Below, piece by piece: positions 15,350-22,784 of a DNA stretch of 22,784 bases (its first letter is position 1; each line of letters starts with the position of its first letter). A program made the translations under genes and the position numbers. The DNA comes from RBG-16-64-43 sp964353865 (GTDB taxonomy: Bacteria > Chloroflexota > Anaerolineae > Anaerolineales > RBG-16-64-43). Under the pieces are notes generated by a model that was not told where the DNA came from, did not search any database, and worked only from the letters and a program-made list of their open reading frames with translations. The stretch is taken from positions 1-22,784 of the forward strand of contig CAYGXJ010000011.1 in NCBI GenBank assembly GCA_964353865.1. The letters are read 5' to 3'.

Positions 15350-15377
15350 TTGCCGATTTCGGAACTCTTCCTGTAAT
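15350..15377 (+). promoter_or_regulatory. Possible promoter before the 15506 gene
   Basis: TTGCCG (15350-15355) is 16 bases from TGTAAT (15372-15377). It lies in the gap 15190-15505, which holds no gene I can recognise. The match is fair, 4 of 6 and 5 of 6 positions, and it points to the next gene. Confidence 0.4.
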
Positions 15378-15505
15378 TGGGGCGTGGCTCGTCGAACAAC
15401 TCATCCCGGCAACAGGCGCGAGGCCCCCCGGACCGCACGCATACAATCCTGCAGGATCGAGGCCGCTATGCAGGCCCCGGCCCGCCCCTCAAAGGAGAAC
15501 TGACG

Positions 15506-15895
15506 ATGACCAAGGACGAGCGCTTGAAGATGTACTCCGATTATCTTAAGACCGAGGGCTACAACCCGGAGACCATAAAAGAGGGGGTCGTCTTCAAAGC
15601 GGAAGGCAAGACATATGTCATCATGGTTGACGAAGGCGACGAGCAATTCTTCCGCCTGGTCTTCCCGAATTTCTGGTCGATCGACAACGACAAAGAGCGT
15701 GTCAAGGTCATTGCGGCCTCCAGCCACTCCACGGGCGCAACCAAAGTGGCCAAGATCTTCCCGGTAGATAACAACACCTGGGGGACAATCGAGCTGTTCG
15801 TTGCCTCCCCGGACCATTTCAAGGGCGTGTTCACTCGCTCGTTGGGCGCGCTGCAAGCCGCGGTGCAGACCTTCGTCGGGCAGATGAAAAGCTAG
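15506..15895 (+). CDS. Small YbjN/T3SS-chaperone-like protein
   Basis: A 129-residue acidic, soluble protein. An N-terminal helix (DERLKMYSDYLKTEGYN) is followed by alternating strands (VVFKAEGKTYVIMVD, FFRLVFPNFWSI), a central helix region with ERVKVIAASSHST, a strand TKVAKIFPV, another (TIELFVASP), and a long C-terminal helix. This resembles the YbjN/type III chaperone-like fold, but I have no motif to prove it. AAAGGAG ahead of ATG 15506 (spacing eight) fixes the start. A strong hairpin terminator lies 80 bases after the stop, so it is a single-gene transcript. Codon use is somewhat less GC-rich than its neighbours. Confidence 0.62.
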   Translation: MTKDERLKMYSDYLKTEGYNPETIKEGVVFKAEGKTYVIMVDEGDEQFFRLVFPNFWSIDNDKERVKVIAASSHSTGATKVAKIFPVDNNTWGTIELFVASPDHFKGVFTRSLGALQAAVQTFVGQMKS

Positions 15896-15974
15896 CATCG
15901 CGCGCTGGTCAACCTGGGGGACGCGACACGGGCACCCGGCGTGCGACTGACGTCGCGGGTAAACATTGCGGCCC

Positions 15975-16016
15975 AAGCCAGCCGCGCTCTCAGATCGAGC
16001 GCGGCTGGCTTCTTCC
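15975..16016. terminator. Strong hairpin terminator, 15-bp perfect stem
   Basis: AAGCCAGCCGCGCTC (15975-15989) and its exact inverse complement (15997-16011) flank a seven-base loop, with TTCTT following at 16010-16014. This is the longest perfect hairpin I found. The short pyrimidine/T run makes it a likely intrinsic terminator for the 15506-15895 gene. The rest of the gap (16017-16262) shows no gene. Confidence 0.72.
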
Positions 16017-16262
16017 CCGGACCACCGCGCGAGCAAACTGAGGGTGCGACAGCGGCAGAGTCTCTCGTCGCATGCGGGTCTTTTTCGCTGAGCCCGTGTC
16101 GCACTGTCCCGACTGCCCCCCCGTAGCCTCTGCGCTGCTGCCAAGGGGCCCGCGATACTCTGCCCCGCCAGGCCGCATGGGAGTGCGCCTGCATCGCCCC
16201 ACTGTTGCCAGTGGTTCCGATCTCGGCTCGCATGAGATAGTTGGAAATCGTCGGAGGATCCC

Positions 16263-16649
16263 ATGAGACCGCTTCGCACTTTACGCCGCAGGCAAACCGC
16301 GGCCGAGGTCGTCCGCGCGTTCAACGAGGCCCTCAACCGTCACGATCTGGCCTCGATGCTGGACTACCTGACCCAGGACACGCTTTTCGAGAATACCTCC
16401 CCCGCCCCGGACGGATCGCTCTACGTCGGTCGGCAAGCTGTGTCGGCGTTCTGGCAGGAGTTCTTCGACACCTCGACCGGAGCGCATATCGAGCCGGAGG
16501 AAGTATTCGCGTGCCGCGACCGGTGCGTGATGCGCTGGCGTTACGAATGGCGTGGGCTCGACGGCACCCCCGGCCACGTGCGAGGCATCGATGTCTATCG
16601 TGTGCGGGGGGAACGCATTGCCGAGAAGCTCTCCTACGTCAAAGCCTGA
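16263..16649 (+). CDS. SnoaL-like (NTF2-fold) protein
   Basis: A 128-residue protein of the SnoaL/NTF2-like superfamily: first helix EVVRAFNEALNRHDLASMLD, then YLTQDTLFENTSPAP, GRQAVSAFWQEFFD, a strand region EEVFACRDRCVMRWRYEW, and the closing VRGIDVYRVRGERIAEKLSY. The cone-shaped fold binds small hydrophobic molecules and includes isomerases, hydrolases and non-enzymes, so no reaction is assigned. GGAGG at 16253-16257 lies close before ATG 16263. Length is typical. An AHSA1-like gene follows 86 bases later, a pairing seen often among small ligand-binding proteins. Confidence 0.82.
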   Translation: MRPLRTLRRRQTAAEVVRAFNEALNRHDLASMLDYLTQDTLFENTSPAPDGSLYVGRQAVSAFWQEFFDTSTGAHIEPEEVFACRDRCVMRWRYEWRGLDGTPGHVRGIDVYRVRGERIAEKLSYVKA

Positions 16650-16735
16650 GGCGATCGATTCCCGCACAATCCCTTGCGCGGCTGAGAAGCGGTCGCCCGT
16701 CCGCGCCAGGGTGCTGCCCATCGAGGAGGCGTTGC

Positions 16736-17236
16736 ATGCTGGGGAAACCCGAACGCGCTGTGTATGCCGAGGCCACCATCGACGCTCCGCAGAGCGACGT
16801 GTGGCAGGCATGGACCACCGAGGCGGGAGTGCGGTCCTTCTTTGCACCGGCCGGCCGGGTCGAACTGCGCCTGCGGGGCGCGTATGAGATGTATTTTGAT
16901 CTGGCCGCTCCCCAGGGGCGACGCGGCGGTGAGGGGATGATTCTGCTGGCCATCCAGGAACCGAGCCTGCTCTCCTTCACCTGGAACGCACCGCCCGAGC
17001 TGCCCAGCGTGCGGCCGCAACTGACTCACGTCACGGTGCGCTTGCTGGCCGCGGCTCCCCGCGCGACGCTCGTCAGGCTGCATCACGACGGCTGGGGCGA
17101 GGGCGGAGAATGGGATGAGGCGTTTCGTTACTTCGAGTCGGCCTGGCGGGAGGTGGTCTTGCCTCGCCTGCGATATCGATTTGCCGTGGGGCCGGTCGAT
17201 TGGGCGAACCGGCCCGATTTGACGGCATGGCGTTGA
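16736..17236 (+). CDS. SRPBCC/AHSA1-family protein
   Basis: A 166-residue START-like protein: opening strand AVYAEATIDAPQSDVWQAWT, then GVRSFFAPAGRVELRLRGAY, LLAIQEPSLLSFTWNAPPE, THVTVRLLAAAPRATLVRLH, and a long C-terminal helix near EWDEAFRYFESAWREVVLPR. This is the activator-of-Hsp90-ATPase-homologue branch of SRPBCC, which forms a deep pocket for hydrophobic ligands; bacterial members have mostly unknown ligands. GAGGAGG at 16723-16729, six bases before ATG 16736, fixes the start although the frame is open upstream through the SnoaL-like gene. It is a probable two-gene unit with that gene. Confidence 0.83.
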   Translation: MLGKPERAVYAEATIDAPQSDVWQAWTTEAGVRSFFAPAGRVELRLRGAYEMYFDLAAPQGRRGGEGMILLAIQEPSLLSFTWNAPPELPSVRPQLTHVTVRLLAAAPRATLVRLHHDGWGEGGEWDEAFRYFESAWREVVLPRLRYRFAVGPVDWANRPDLTAWR

Positions 17237-17429
17237 GCGGCCGACCCGGCGCCACCTCAGCCGAGACTCGCGAGCCGAGTCGGCTTGACCCTGACAGAGA
17301 GCCCATCCGGCAGGGCCTCCGTGTGCGGCGGGTCAAGTTGTGCTAGAGTGAATAGCGCAGGGCTGCCTCCGAGGAGAACCGCCCGCCCACCACTCCGCGC
17401 TGCGGGAAAGCGTGCAGGGAGACTGGCTT

Positions 17430-18032
17430 ATGGCCTCCGACATAACCCACGTTGCGCGTCTCACGCTCACCGCTGACGCCCAGGCGACACCGCGCATCTC
17501 CGATGTTGCACTCTTCCTTTACGATTTGACTTCCTTGTACGAGATCGTGCGGCTCGCCGTCGACCCGCGCTATCGTTCTTACCACTTCTCGCGCTTCTCG
17601 CTATACCGCAACGGCCGACCGCTGGATGCGCGCGACCAGCTGCAGGTCGGATCACTGCGCATGCGTTCGCCGCTCGAGGTTGTGGCAACGATTGCCGTAG
17701 CCGGCGGTGCGGCCGCCTCGGTGGCCACCGCGCTGTGGGTGGTCGTGCAAACCGTGGAGAGAATCTACAACTTGCGTCTCAATCGGGAGAAGCTCGAGCT
17801 GGAGATTCAGAAGCTCAGGCGCGAGGAGGCGCAACCCGCCCTGCCCCTGGACATGCCCGGTCAAAAACCGGATGCGCAGACACAGATTGCCCGCCGCAAG
17901 GCAACGGACTCGCTGGAGGCCATTGCCCGCCGGCTGGAGGCTTCGCCGGTGAGAATCGTTCGCATCGAATTGGAAGTGCTCGAGAGCGGCGCGCCAAGCA
18001 AGGCTCGTTCGCGCGCTCCACGCACGTCGTAA
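17430..18032 (+). CDS. Unknown protein with one membrane helix and a coiled coil
   Basis: A 200-residue protein I do not recognise. Residues 1-80 look like a compact alpha/beta domain (VARLTLTAD, DVALFLYDLTSLYEIVRLAV, HFSRFSLYRNGRPLDARDQL). A small-residue-rich transmembrane helix spans 83-106, immediately followed by a charged coiled coil at 108-133 (REKLELEIQKLRREEA), a Pro-rich linker, and a last alpha/beta piece (SLEAIARRLEASPVRIVRIE). It looks like a single-pass sensor or scaffold. AGGGAGA at 17416-17422 supports ATG 17430; GTG 17412 in the same frame is less likely. It stands alone between unrelated genes. Confidence 0.65.
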   Translation: MASDITHVARLTLTADAQATPRISDVALFLYDLTSLYEIVRLAVDPRYRSYHFSRFSLYRNGRPLDARDQLQVGSLRMRSPLEVVATIAVAGGAAASVATALWVVVQTVERIYNLRLNREKLELEIQKLRREEAQPALPLDMPGQKPDAQTQIARRKATDSLEAIARRLEASPVRIVRIELEVLESGAPSKARSRAPRTS

Positions 18033-18078
18033 CCCCTCCCCCAGCTAGGCCGGGCAAACGCACTGCCGCGCCGCAATC

Positions 18079-18768
18079 GTGTCGCCGCCCGGCAGCAGAT
18101 TCACAGCATGCCCCCCCGTTCGCGAATCGCCGGCTCTCGCGTCAAGCACCTATCGCGGCGCGCCCATCAGCAGCGGACCCCCAGCACTGGCGGTGCACGC
18201 CTGGTGGGGATTGAACGCATTCTTGCACAGCTTCCGGGGTCGCTTGGCGCGGGCCGGGTTCTCCGTCATCGCCCCGGACCTCTACAACGGGCGATGCGCG
18301 GCGACGATCACATCCGCCCGGCAGCTGCGCGGCACGTTGAACCGCGAGACCATCACCACGCTCCTGCGCCAGTCCGCCGCACAACTGCTGGGAACCTCGC
18401 GATCCGCACAGTCCATTGGGGTCGTCGGCTTCTCGCTGGGCGCCTACTGGGCCATGTGGCTGGGAGAGCAAGAGGACATCCCGGTGGGCGCAACGGTCGC
18501 CTTCTATGGACTCCGCCCGGGCTCCTGCGCGCACACATCGTCCGCCTTCCAGTTTCATCTGGCGGATATGGACGAATTCGTCCGCCCCGCGGCCGTGCGG
18601 AGGCTACGCAAGACGCTTTCTGCACTCGACACGGATGTGGAAATCCACACTTACCCCGGCACGCAGCATTGGTTCTTTGAACGCGATCGGCTGGAGGCCT
18701 TCGATGCGGCGGCCTCGCGCCGGGCCTGGTCGCGCACGGTCCGCTTCCTGCGCACGCACCTCGGCTGA
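18079..18768 (+). CDS. Dienelactone hydrolase-like alpha/beta hydrolase
   Basis: A 229-residue protein of the dienelactone hydrolase family. The oxyanion-side motif HAWWGLN is at 40-46, APDLYNGR at 65-72, the nucleophile elbow GFSLGAYWA at 117-125 (S119 in place of the Cys of classical dienelactone hydrolase), an acid-bearing loop near D164, and the catalytic His in GTQHWFFE (H197). It should be a hydrolase of lactone or ester bonds in the cytosol; the natural substrate is unknown. The first 30 residues are not family-like, and the GTG start at 18079 lacks a clear ribosome site, so the true start may lie a little downstream. Confidence 0.8.
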   Translation: MSPPGSRFTACPPVRESPALASSTYRGAPISSGPPALAVHAWWGLNAFLHSFRGRLARAGFSVIAPDLYNGRCAATITSARQLRGTLNRETITTLLRQSAAQLLGTSRSAQSIGVVGFSLGAYWAMWLGEQEDIPVGATVAFYGLRPGSCAHTSSAFQFHLADMDEFVRPAAVRRLRKTLSALDTDVEIHTYPGTQHWFFERDRLEAFDAAASRRAWSRTVRFLRTHLG

Positions 18769-18799
18769 GGCAGCGCCCGCGCCTCACCCTCGAGCCCTG

Positions 18800-19522
18800 A
18801 TGACCGCTGCGTCGGCTGGATTGACGCGCAAGTTGGCGCTGACCCACGTGGGGCTGTGCGTAAATGTCGCGGCCTGCAGCGCGCCGGCCGCTCCCCCTGC
18901 CGCCCCGACTGCCGCCTCAACGGCAGTGCCTTCCGCCGCGGCTCGCATTCCCACCCCCACCCAACTCGACCTCATCGACCGCTGGATCGAAGTGGATCTT
19001 GAATATCAGCTGGTCCGCCTTTACGAGGGCCAGCAGGTCATCGCGACGTACGCCGCGGCCACAGGCGTGCCCGGCGATCCGGCGACCGCGACAACGCCCG
19101 GCGTCTATTCCCTGGCCGAAATGGAGAAGGGGCCGATAGAGAACGTGCCCGAGGTCTTGGTGGCCGACATCGACCTCTTCGACCGCCTGAACGGCGTGGG
19201 CTTGCACTCGATGCCCATGGATGCCTCGGGCACCGTCCTGGACTCGCGACCGGGCCAGCCGATCAGCGCCGGCTGCGTGCGAGTGGAGAACTCGGCAGCC
19301 GTGTTCGAGTTCGCGAAGGTCGGAATGTGGGCGGACAGCCAGTGCGGCGAGCCGTTGGCCCGCCGCACTGTGGCAGATCAGGATGCCGTTGGGTCGGCAA
19401 CTCGCCCACTCGACAGGCACCCGCCGCCATGCGGCCCGATCGAGGGGCGTTCTCCTCGCAGCCTCACTTGGCGAAGGAGGCCTGCAGCCCGAGCGCCAAA
19501 GCCTGGCGCTCCTGTGCCGTGA
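18800..19522 (+). CDS. L,D-transpeptidase (YkuD fold) lipoprotein, C-terminal tail odd
   Basis: A 240-residue protein. A basic start, hydrophobic stretch and VAAC-S (C26) suggest a lipoprotein signal, followed by an Ala/Pro/Thr linker. The YkuD domain spans about 62-178: RWIEVDLEYQLVRLYEGQQV, GVPGDPATATTPGVY, H136 in GLHSMP, and the catalytic motif SAGCVRV (C159, R161; the usual SHGC His is Ala). Such enzymes make or attach cross-links in the cell wall. After MWAD (178) about 60 residues of Pro/Arg-rich sequence follow that match nothing and run into the convergent gene, so the frame may have shifted near 19330. The ATG 18800 start has no clear ribosome site. Confidence 0.75.
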   Translation: MTAASAGLTRKLALTHVGLCVNVAACSAPAAPPAAPTAASTAVPSAAARIPTPTQLDLIDRWIEVDLEYQLVRLYEGQQVIATYAAATGVPGDPATATTPGVYSLAEMEKGPIENVPEVLVADIDLFDRLNGVGLHSMPMDASGTVLDSRPGQPISAGCVRVENSAAVFEFAKVGMWADSQCGEPLARRTVADQDAVGSATRPLDRHPPPCGPIEGRSPRSLTWRRRPAARAPKPGAPVP

Positions 19523-19904
19523 GGCGGGCATCGGGGTGCATGATCAAGAAGACGGGCAGCGGCATTTCGCCCTCGGCGACCACTTCGGCGGCCTCACCGG
19601 CCCCACGCTGCGGGCGATTCCACTCCGACACGTTCAAGCGCTGGCGCCCTTCGCTTACATCTGAGGCGATGAGCCACGAAACCGGCGCAACCCGGCTGTA
19701 CCACGGCCAGCGGGTCTGGTTGCTGTGGCAGTCGCCGCAGGCGCGATAGAAAGTGTCGCGCGTTGCGGGGCTATCCCACTGTGGCTCCGCCACAACCGGC
19801 GGGTTGATCCTGCTCACGGGCGTGGGAACGAATTGGATGGCCACCGCCAGCACGACCGCAATCCCCAGAATGAGTGCGATGATCCGCGGCTTCGACGACG
19901 ACAT
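19464..19904 (-). CDS. Membrane-anchored haem-binding (c-type, CxxCH) protein
   Basis: A 146-residue protein, the only clear minus-strand gene. Residues 7-25 form a membrane anchor. The outside domain has the haem attachment site CGDCH (56-60) in the family context CHSNQTRWPWYSRVAPVSWL, then DVSEGRQRLNVSEW (82-95), GEMPLPVFLIMHPDARLT (112-129) and QERQALALGL. This matches the haem-binding domain family with one covalent c-type haem. It likely sits on the outer face of the membrane and carries electrons or senses redox state. GGGGAGGAG just ahead of the ATG at 19904 supports the start. It converges with the L,D-transpeptidase gene and their 3' ends overlap by 59 bases. Confidence 0.87.
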   Translation of the reverse strand: MSSSKPRIIALILGIAVVLAVAIQFVPTPVSRINPPVVAEPQWDSPATRDTFYRACGDCHSNQTRWPWYSRVAPVSWLIASDVSEGRQRLNVSEWNRPQRGAGEAAEVVAEGEMPLPVFLIMHPDARLTAQERQALALGLQASFAK

Positions 19905-20354
19905 GATGGTCTCCTCCCCTGCGGTCTGCAATGTGTGAGTCGGATTCGGCGCAGGTCCGTTGCTCCGCGGGCACAAGTTTACTCCCGAAATGTGTTCCAG
20001 TTGCGGATCGCAGACGGTTGCCGGACCGAGCCCCCCCGGGGGCGGGCAAGGCGGTCTGGGTACCCGTCCCCCGTCCGGCGTGTTTGGCCAGGCACGCCCG
20101 CCGGGCCATTGCACGGATTGGGTGAGACCTCTTTGCCGAACCTGCATCTGACTGGCCGCAAGGGGACCTCGCGATTACAATGCATGCACAAGCCAGAGGG
20201 CTGTGCCGAAGTTGCGGGGCGATAGTTTTCCATCCTGCTGGGTGCCGGGGATCCAATCTGCTGGTTGGGGCACCCGCCCTCCCAGGCGAGGGCAGCTCTA
20301 CGGCGATTGGCCGGGCGGCCTGGCGCACGTCCGGCGAATGTGGCAGAGGTCATT
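19905..20354. other. 450-base divergent intergenic region
   Basis: This gap separates the minus-strand haem-binding gene from the plus-strand nitroreductase-like gene. It presumably holds both promoters, but I see no convincing -35/-10 pair. Overlapping open frames on both strands have no recognisable features. Confidence 0.5.
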
Positions 20355-20786
20355 GTGCCCAGTCGATTAGCCAACCTGCTCCTGGCGGCAATTGTGAACT
20401 CGCCCCTTCATCCGGTCCTGGGCGGGGCTCTTGCGGTGATTGCCGTGCGTGGGCGCCGCAGCGGCAAGCCCATTCGCACGCCGGTCAATGTGGCTCGCGT
20501 CGGGGACATGCTGACCATCATAAGCAGACGGGAGCGAACGTGGTGGCGCAACGTGCGCTCGGGCCAGGGCGCTCAGCTTCGCCTGAGCGGAAGGAACCTG
20601 CAAGTGCGCGGCGAAGTGCTCGAGAATGCCGAGCGTGTGGGTGAAGCCCTGGCAGGCTACTTTGCCGTCCGCCCGGGGCATGCCAAGTATTTCAATGTCC
20701 GTCTGCAGCCCGACGGTACACCTGCCCCCGACGATGTGCGGGCGGCCGCGGCCGGGCGCGTTGTGATTCAATTGCATGAGGTGTGA
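20355..20786 (+). CDS. Deazaflavin (F420)-dependent nitroreductase-family protein
   Basis: A 143-residue split-barrel protein of the Ddn/F420-dependent nitroreductase family: NSPLHPVLGGALAVIAVRGR, RSGKPIRTPVNVARVGDML, the strand TIISRRERTWWRNVRSG (typical F420-phosphate-binding region), AQLRLSGRNLQVRGEVLE, and GYFAVRPGHAKYFNVRL. Members reduce substrates using cofactor F420H2, though some bind other flavins or haem. GTG 20355 is chosen because AGAGG (20345-20349) lies five bases upstream and the fold begins there; the longer upstream frame is not family-like. If F420 is used, the genome should carry its biosynthesis genes, which are not in this window. Confidence 0.82.
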   Translation: MPSRLANLLLAAIVNSPLHPVLGGALAVIAVRGRRSGKPIRTPVNVARVGDMLTIISRRERTWWRNVRSGQGAQLRLSGRNLQVRGEVLENAERVGEALAGYFAVRPGHAKYFNVRLQPDGTPAPDDVRAAAAGRVVIQLHEV

Positions 20787-20991
20787 TCCGAGGAAGCAAA
20801 GCGTCCGAGGCGGGCTGTGCGCCGGTGCTTCTTCTCGACTCATCACCGCAAGGCGAGTCCGCCAGCCAAGGTTCGAGAGCGGCCGGGTTTCCGCCGGGAA
20901 TCATAGGCATATCGGGCTGGCTTTGCTCGTCGCTCTTTGCGTGACCGACCCGGCGGGCGTGGGTTAAGTATCTTGTGACCGAGCGCGACCC

Positions 20992-22674
20992 ATGGGTTCA
21001 TCCGTGACCCAATCTCCGCCACTCGTCGTTGAAAACCTCACCTTCCGCTATCGCGATCGCGGCAGCCCTTCGATTTCCTCGATATCCTTTGAACTTCCCG
21101 CGGGGCACCTCCTGCTTCTGGCCGGGTCGAGCGGCTGCGGCAAGACGACCCTCGCCCGCTGCATCAATGGGCTCATCCCGCGCTCGTACAAAGGCGAGCT
21201 CTCCGGCCGGATCCTATTGCACGGACAGAACACCGCCGGCTGGCCGCTGGCTCGCATCTCGCAGAGGGTGGGCACCGTGCTGCAGGATCCTGAACGCCAG
21301 ATTCTCGGCACGCGCGTGCTCAACGAAGTTGCCTTTGGGCTTGAAAACCTCGGCCTGGGACGCGCGGAGATTCTCGAGCGCGTCGACCGGGCGGTCGAAC
21401 ACCTGGGCATCGGCGCACTGCGCGACCGCGAGACGCACAACCTCTCTGGCGGCGAGAAGCAGAAGGTGGCGCTGGCCGGCGTGTTGGCCATGCGGCCCAG
21501 CCTGCTCATCCTGGATGAACCCCTCGCCAGCCTCGACCCGGCCAGCGCCCAAGAAGCACTGGCGCTGGTCCGTCGCCTGATCGATGAGGGCATGTCGGTC
21601 CTGATGATCGAGCACCGGGTCGAAGACGTCTTGCATATTCACCCAGACGAAGTGATGTTCATGGCCGAGGGCCGCGTGCGTTATCAGGGGCCCGCGGCGG
21701 GCCTGGAGCGCGCAGTCGACTATCGCGAGGTCAAGCTGCCAGCCGAGATGGTCATCGCCCGCGCGGCGCAAGAGCCGCTGCCGCATGTCCCCCCGCCGGC
21801 CATCCGGCGCTCACCCGGGCAGGCCCGCCCGCCGCTGGTCCAGTTTGAAGGCGTGGGCTTCGGCTATGACGCCGCCGACTCGGTGCTTCACGACATCAAC
21901 CTGGAGATCCGCCCGGGCGAAGTCATTGCCGTGCTGGGGCCGAACGGCGCCGGCAAGACGACCCTCGTCAAGCACGCCATTGGGCTGCTCAAGCCCACGG
22001 CCGGGCGCGTCTTGGTGCAAGGACGCGATACGCACGAGTTGAGCGTGGCCCAGGTGGCCTCGACGCTGGGCTACGTCTTCCAGAGCCCGAGCCACATGCT
22101 CTTCGCGCCGACCGTGCGCGAGGAATTGGCTTTCGGGCCCACCAACTTGGGCCACACGCCCGATCTCATTCAGCAGGAGGTGCAGGAGGCGCTGAAGATC
22201 GTCAACCTGACAGGCCTGGAGGCCGATCCACCGCTGGCGCTCTCGTTCGGCCAACAGAAGCGCGTCAGCATCGCCGCCATCCTGGCCATGCGTTCCAAAA
22301 TCCTGGTCATGGACGAGCCCACCGCCGGCCAGGACTATTGGAACTATATGGCCTTCATGGACTCTATCCTCCACATGCCGGGTTTCGAGGCCATCCTATT
22401 CATCACTCACGACCTCGACCTGGCCATCTGCTACGCCAGCCGCGTCATCCTGATGCACGATGGACAGGTCGCCGGCGATGGTCCGCCAGCCACAGTGTTG
22501 GCCGATCTCGAATTGCTCAAGCGCTGCCGCCTGGTGCCGACCTCGCTGCTGGCAGCCAACCTGGAGTATCTCCCGCGCACCGGGCGCTTCATGTCGGCCG
22601 AGAGGCTGGCGCACCTTCCGGGGGCTTCTATGACTGTAGCGAAACCAAGTACGAGCGCCAGTGTTTTAGATTGA
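20992..22674 (+). CDS. Fused double-ATPase subunit of an ECF transporter (EcfA1-EcfA2 type)
   Basis: A 560-residue protein with two complete ABC ATPases. The first has Walker A GSSGCGKTT (45-53), Q-loop VLQDPERQ, signature LSGGEKQK (151-158), Walker B LLILDEP (171-177) and His switch H208. The second has Walker A GPNGAGKTT (316-324), Q-loop FQSPSHMLF, signature LSFGQQKR (417-424), Walker B ILVMDEP (437-443) and the His in FITHDLD. The QDPERQILGTRVLNEVAFGL and FAPTVREELAFGP segments are typical of energy-coupling-factor ATPases, which power vitamin or metal uptake with a T subunit and a substrate-binding S subunit. Those partners would be expected downstream, just beyond the window. The start at ATG 20992 has no obvious ribosome site. 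Confidence 0.9.
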   Translation: MGSSVTQSPPLVVENLTFRYRDRGSPSISSISFELPAGHLLLLAGSSGCGKTTLARCINGLIPRSYKGELSGRILLHGQNTAGWPLARISQRVGTVLQDPERQILGTRVLNEVAFGLENLGLGRAEILERVDRAVEHLGIGALRDRETHNLSGGEKQKVALAGVLAMRPSLLILDEPLASLDPASAQEALALVRRLIDEGMSVLMIEHRVEDVLHIHPDEVMFMAEGRVRYQGPAAGLERAVDYREVKLPAEMVIARAAQEPLPHVPPPAIRRSPGQARPPLVQFEGVGFGYDAADSVLHDINLEIRPGEVIAVLGPNGAGKTTLVKHAIGLLKPTAGRVLVQGRDTHELSVAQVASTLGYVFQSPSHMLFAPTVREELAFGPTNLGHTPDLIQQEVQEALKIVNLTGLEADPPLALSFGQQKRVSIAAILAMRSKILVMDEPTAGQDYWNYMAFMDSILHMPGFEAILFITHDLDLAICYASRVILMHDGQVAGDGPPATVLADLELLKRCRLVPTSLLAANLEYLPRTGRFMSAERLAHLPGASMTVAKPSTSASVLD

Positions 22675-22784
22675 TGGTTCTTCTCGATGATGGTCAGGCG
22701 CCCACACTTGAGGAAAGCGAGGTGATGTGCAGAGCCAATCAGCGGATTGTCTGGCTTTCATCCCACGTAGGTTAGAGGTTGCAC
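22675..22784. other. Right-end tail, no supported gene
   Basis: The last 110 bases contain a 33-codon frame beginning at ATG 22674, which overlaps the ATPase stop, and ending at 22775. Its product resembles nothing I know and there is no ribosome site, so I do not call it a gene. Confidence 0.4.

Noticed and set aside
20937..20969. TTGCGT and TTAAGT before the ECF ATPase gene as a promoter
   Set aside because: The 21-base spacing is too long for a sigma-70 promoter and both boxes are weak.

Overview
The window is GC-rich, bacterial, and almost entirely coded on the + strand. It consists of small, loosely spaced single genes around one compact seven-gene operon. The mix suggests a free-living bacterium, and I would guess Chloroflexota (Anaerolineae-like). 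The hints are the F420-type nitroreductase fold, the fused double-ATPase ECF protein, the haem-binding c-type protein and the style of the ubiquitin-like operon. No rRNA, tRNA or marker gene is present, so the taxonomy is inference only. I see no CRISPR array, transposase or phage gene.

Left flank (1-4100): a YegP/DUF1508 protein, a DUF4442 hotdog protein, an isoprenylcysteine-methyltransferase-like membrane protein, a membrane-anchored class I methyltransferase, a CPBP membrane protease broken by one in-frame TAA, and a minus-strand remnant of a histidine kinase ATPase domain in an otherwise empty stretch.

Centre (4103-10711): the main find, a candidate complete ubiquitin-like modification operon. 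A near-consensus promoter (TTGACT-16 bp-TATAAT) runs into a 29-bp palindrome whose core fits GntR/FadR-type operators. A possible 39-codon leader ORF follows, then in order: (1) an E1-like ThiF adenylating enzyme fused to an N-terminal GntR winged helix and carrying a C-terminal zinc ribbon; (2) a membrane protein with a C-terminal RING-like finger (candidate E3); (3) a YukD/EsaB-like ubiquitin fold fused to an E2 with HPN and catalytic Cys; (4) a free copy of that ubiquitin fold ending in Gly-Gly-Arg; (5) a JAB/JAMM isopeptidase with all metal ligands; (6) a multi-TM protein with a degenerate FHA domain; (7) a secreted, membrane-anchored VWA protein. The model is that JAB trims the terminal Arg, E1 activates the exposed Gly-Gly, E2 carries it, and the TM-RING protein directs conjugation at the membrane, with FHA and VWA as accessory or target parts. 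The operator upstream of a GntR-E1 fusion suggests the E1 represses its own operon.

Right flank (10712-22784): hairpins after the operon; a dual-specificity-type phosphatase; a pentapeptide-repeat protein; a DUF1801-like protein; an alpha/alpha-toroid (terpenoid-cyclase-like) protein; YdeI/OmdA-like and GNAT genes that overlap; a small YbjN-like protein followed by a strong hairpin terminator; SnoaL-like and AHSA1-like proteins; an unknown TM/coiled-coil protein; a dienelactone-hydrolase-like protein; an L,D-transpeptidase lipoprotein convergent with a haem-binding protein; an F420-type nitroreductase; and a fused EcfA1A2-type ATPase at the right end.
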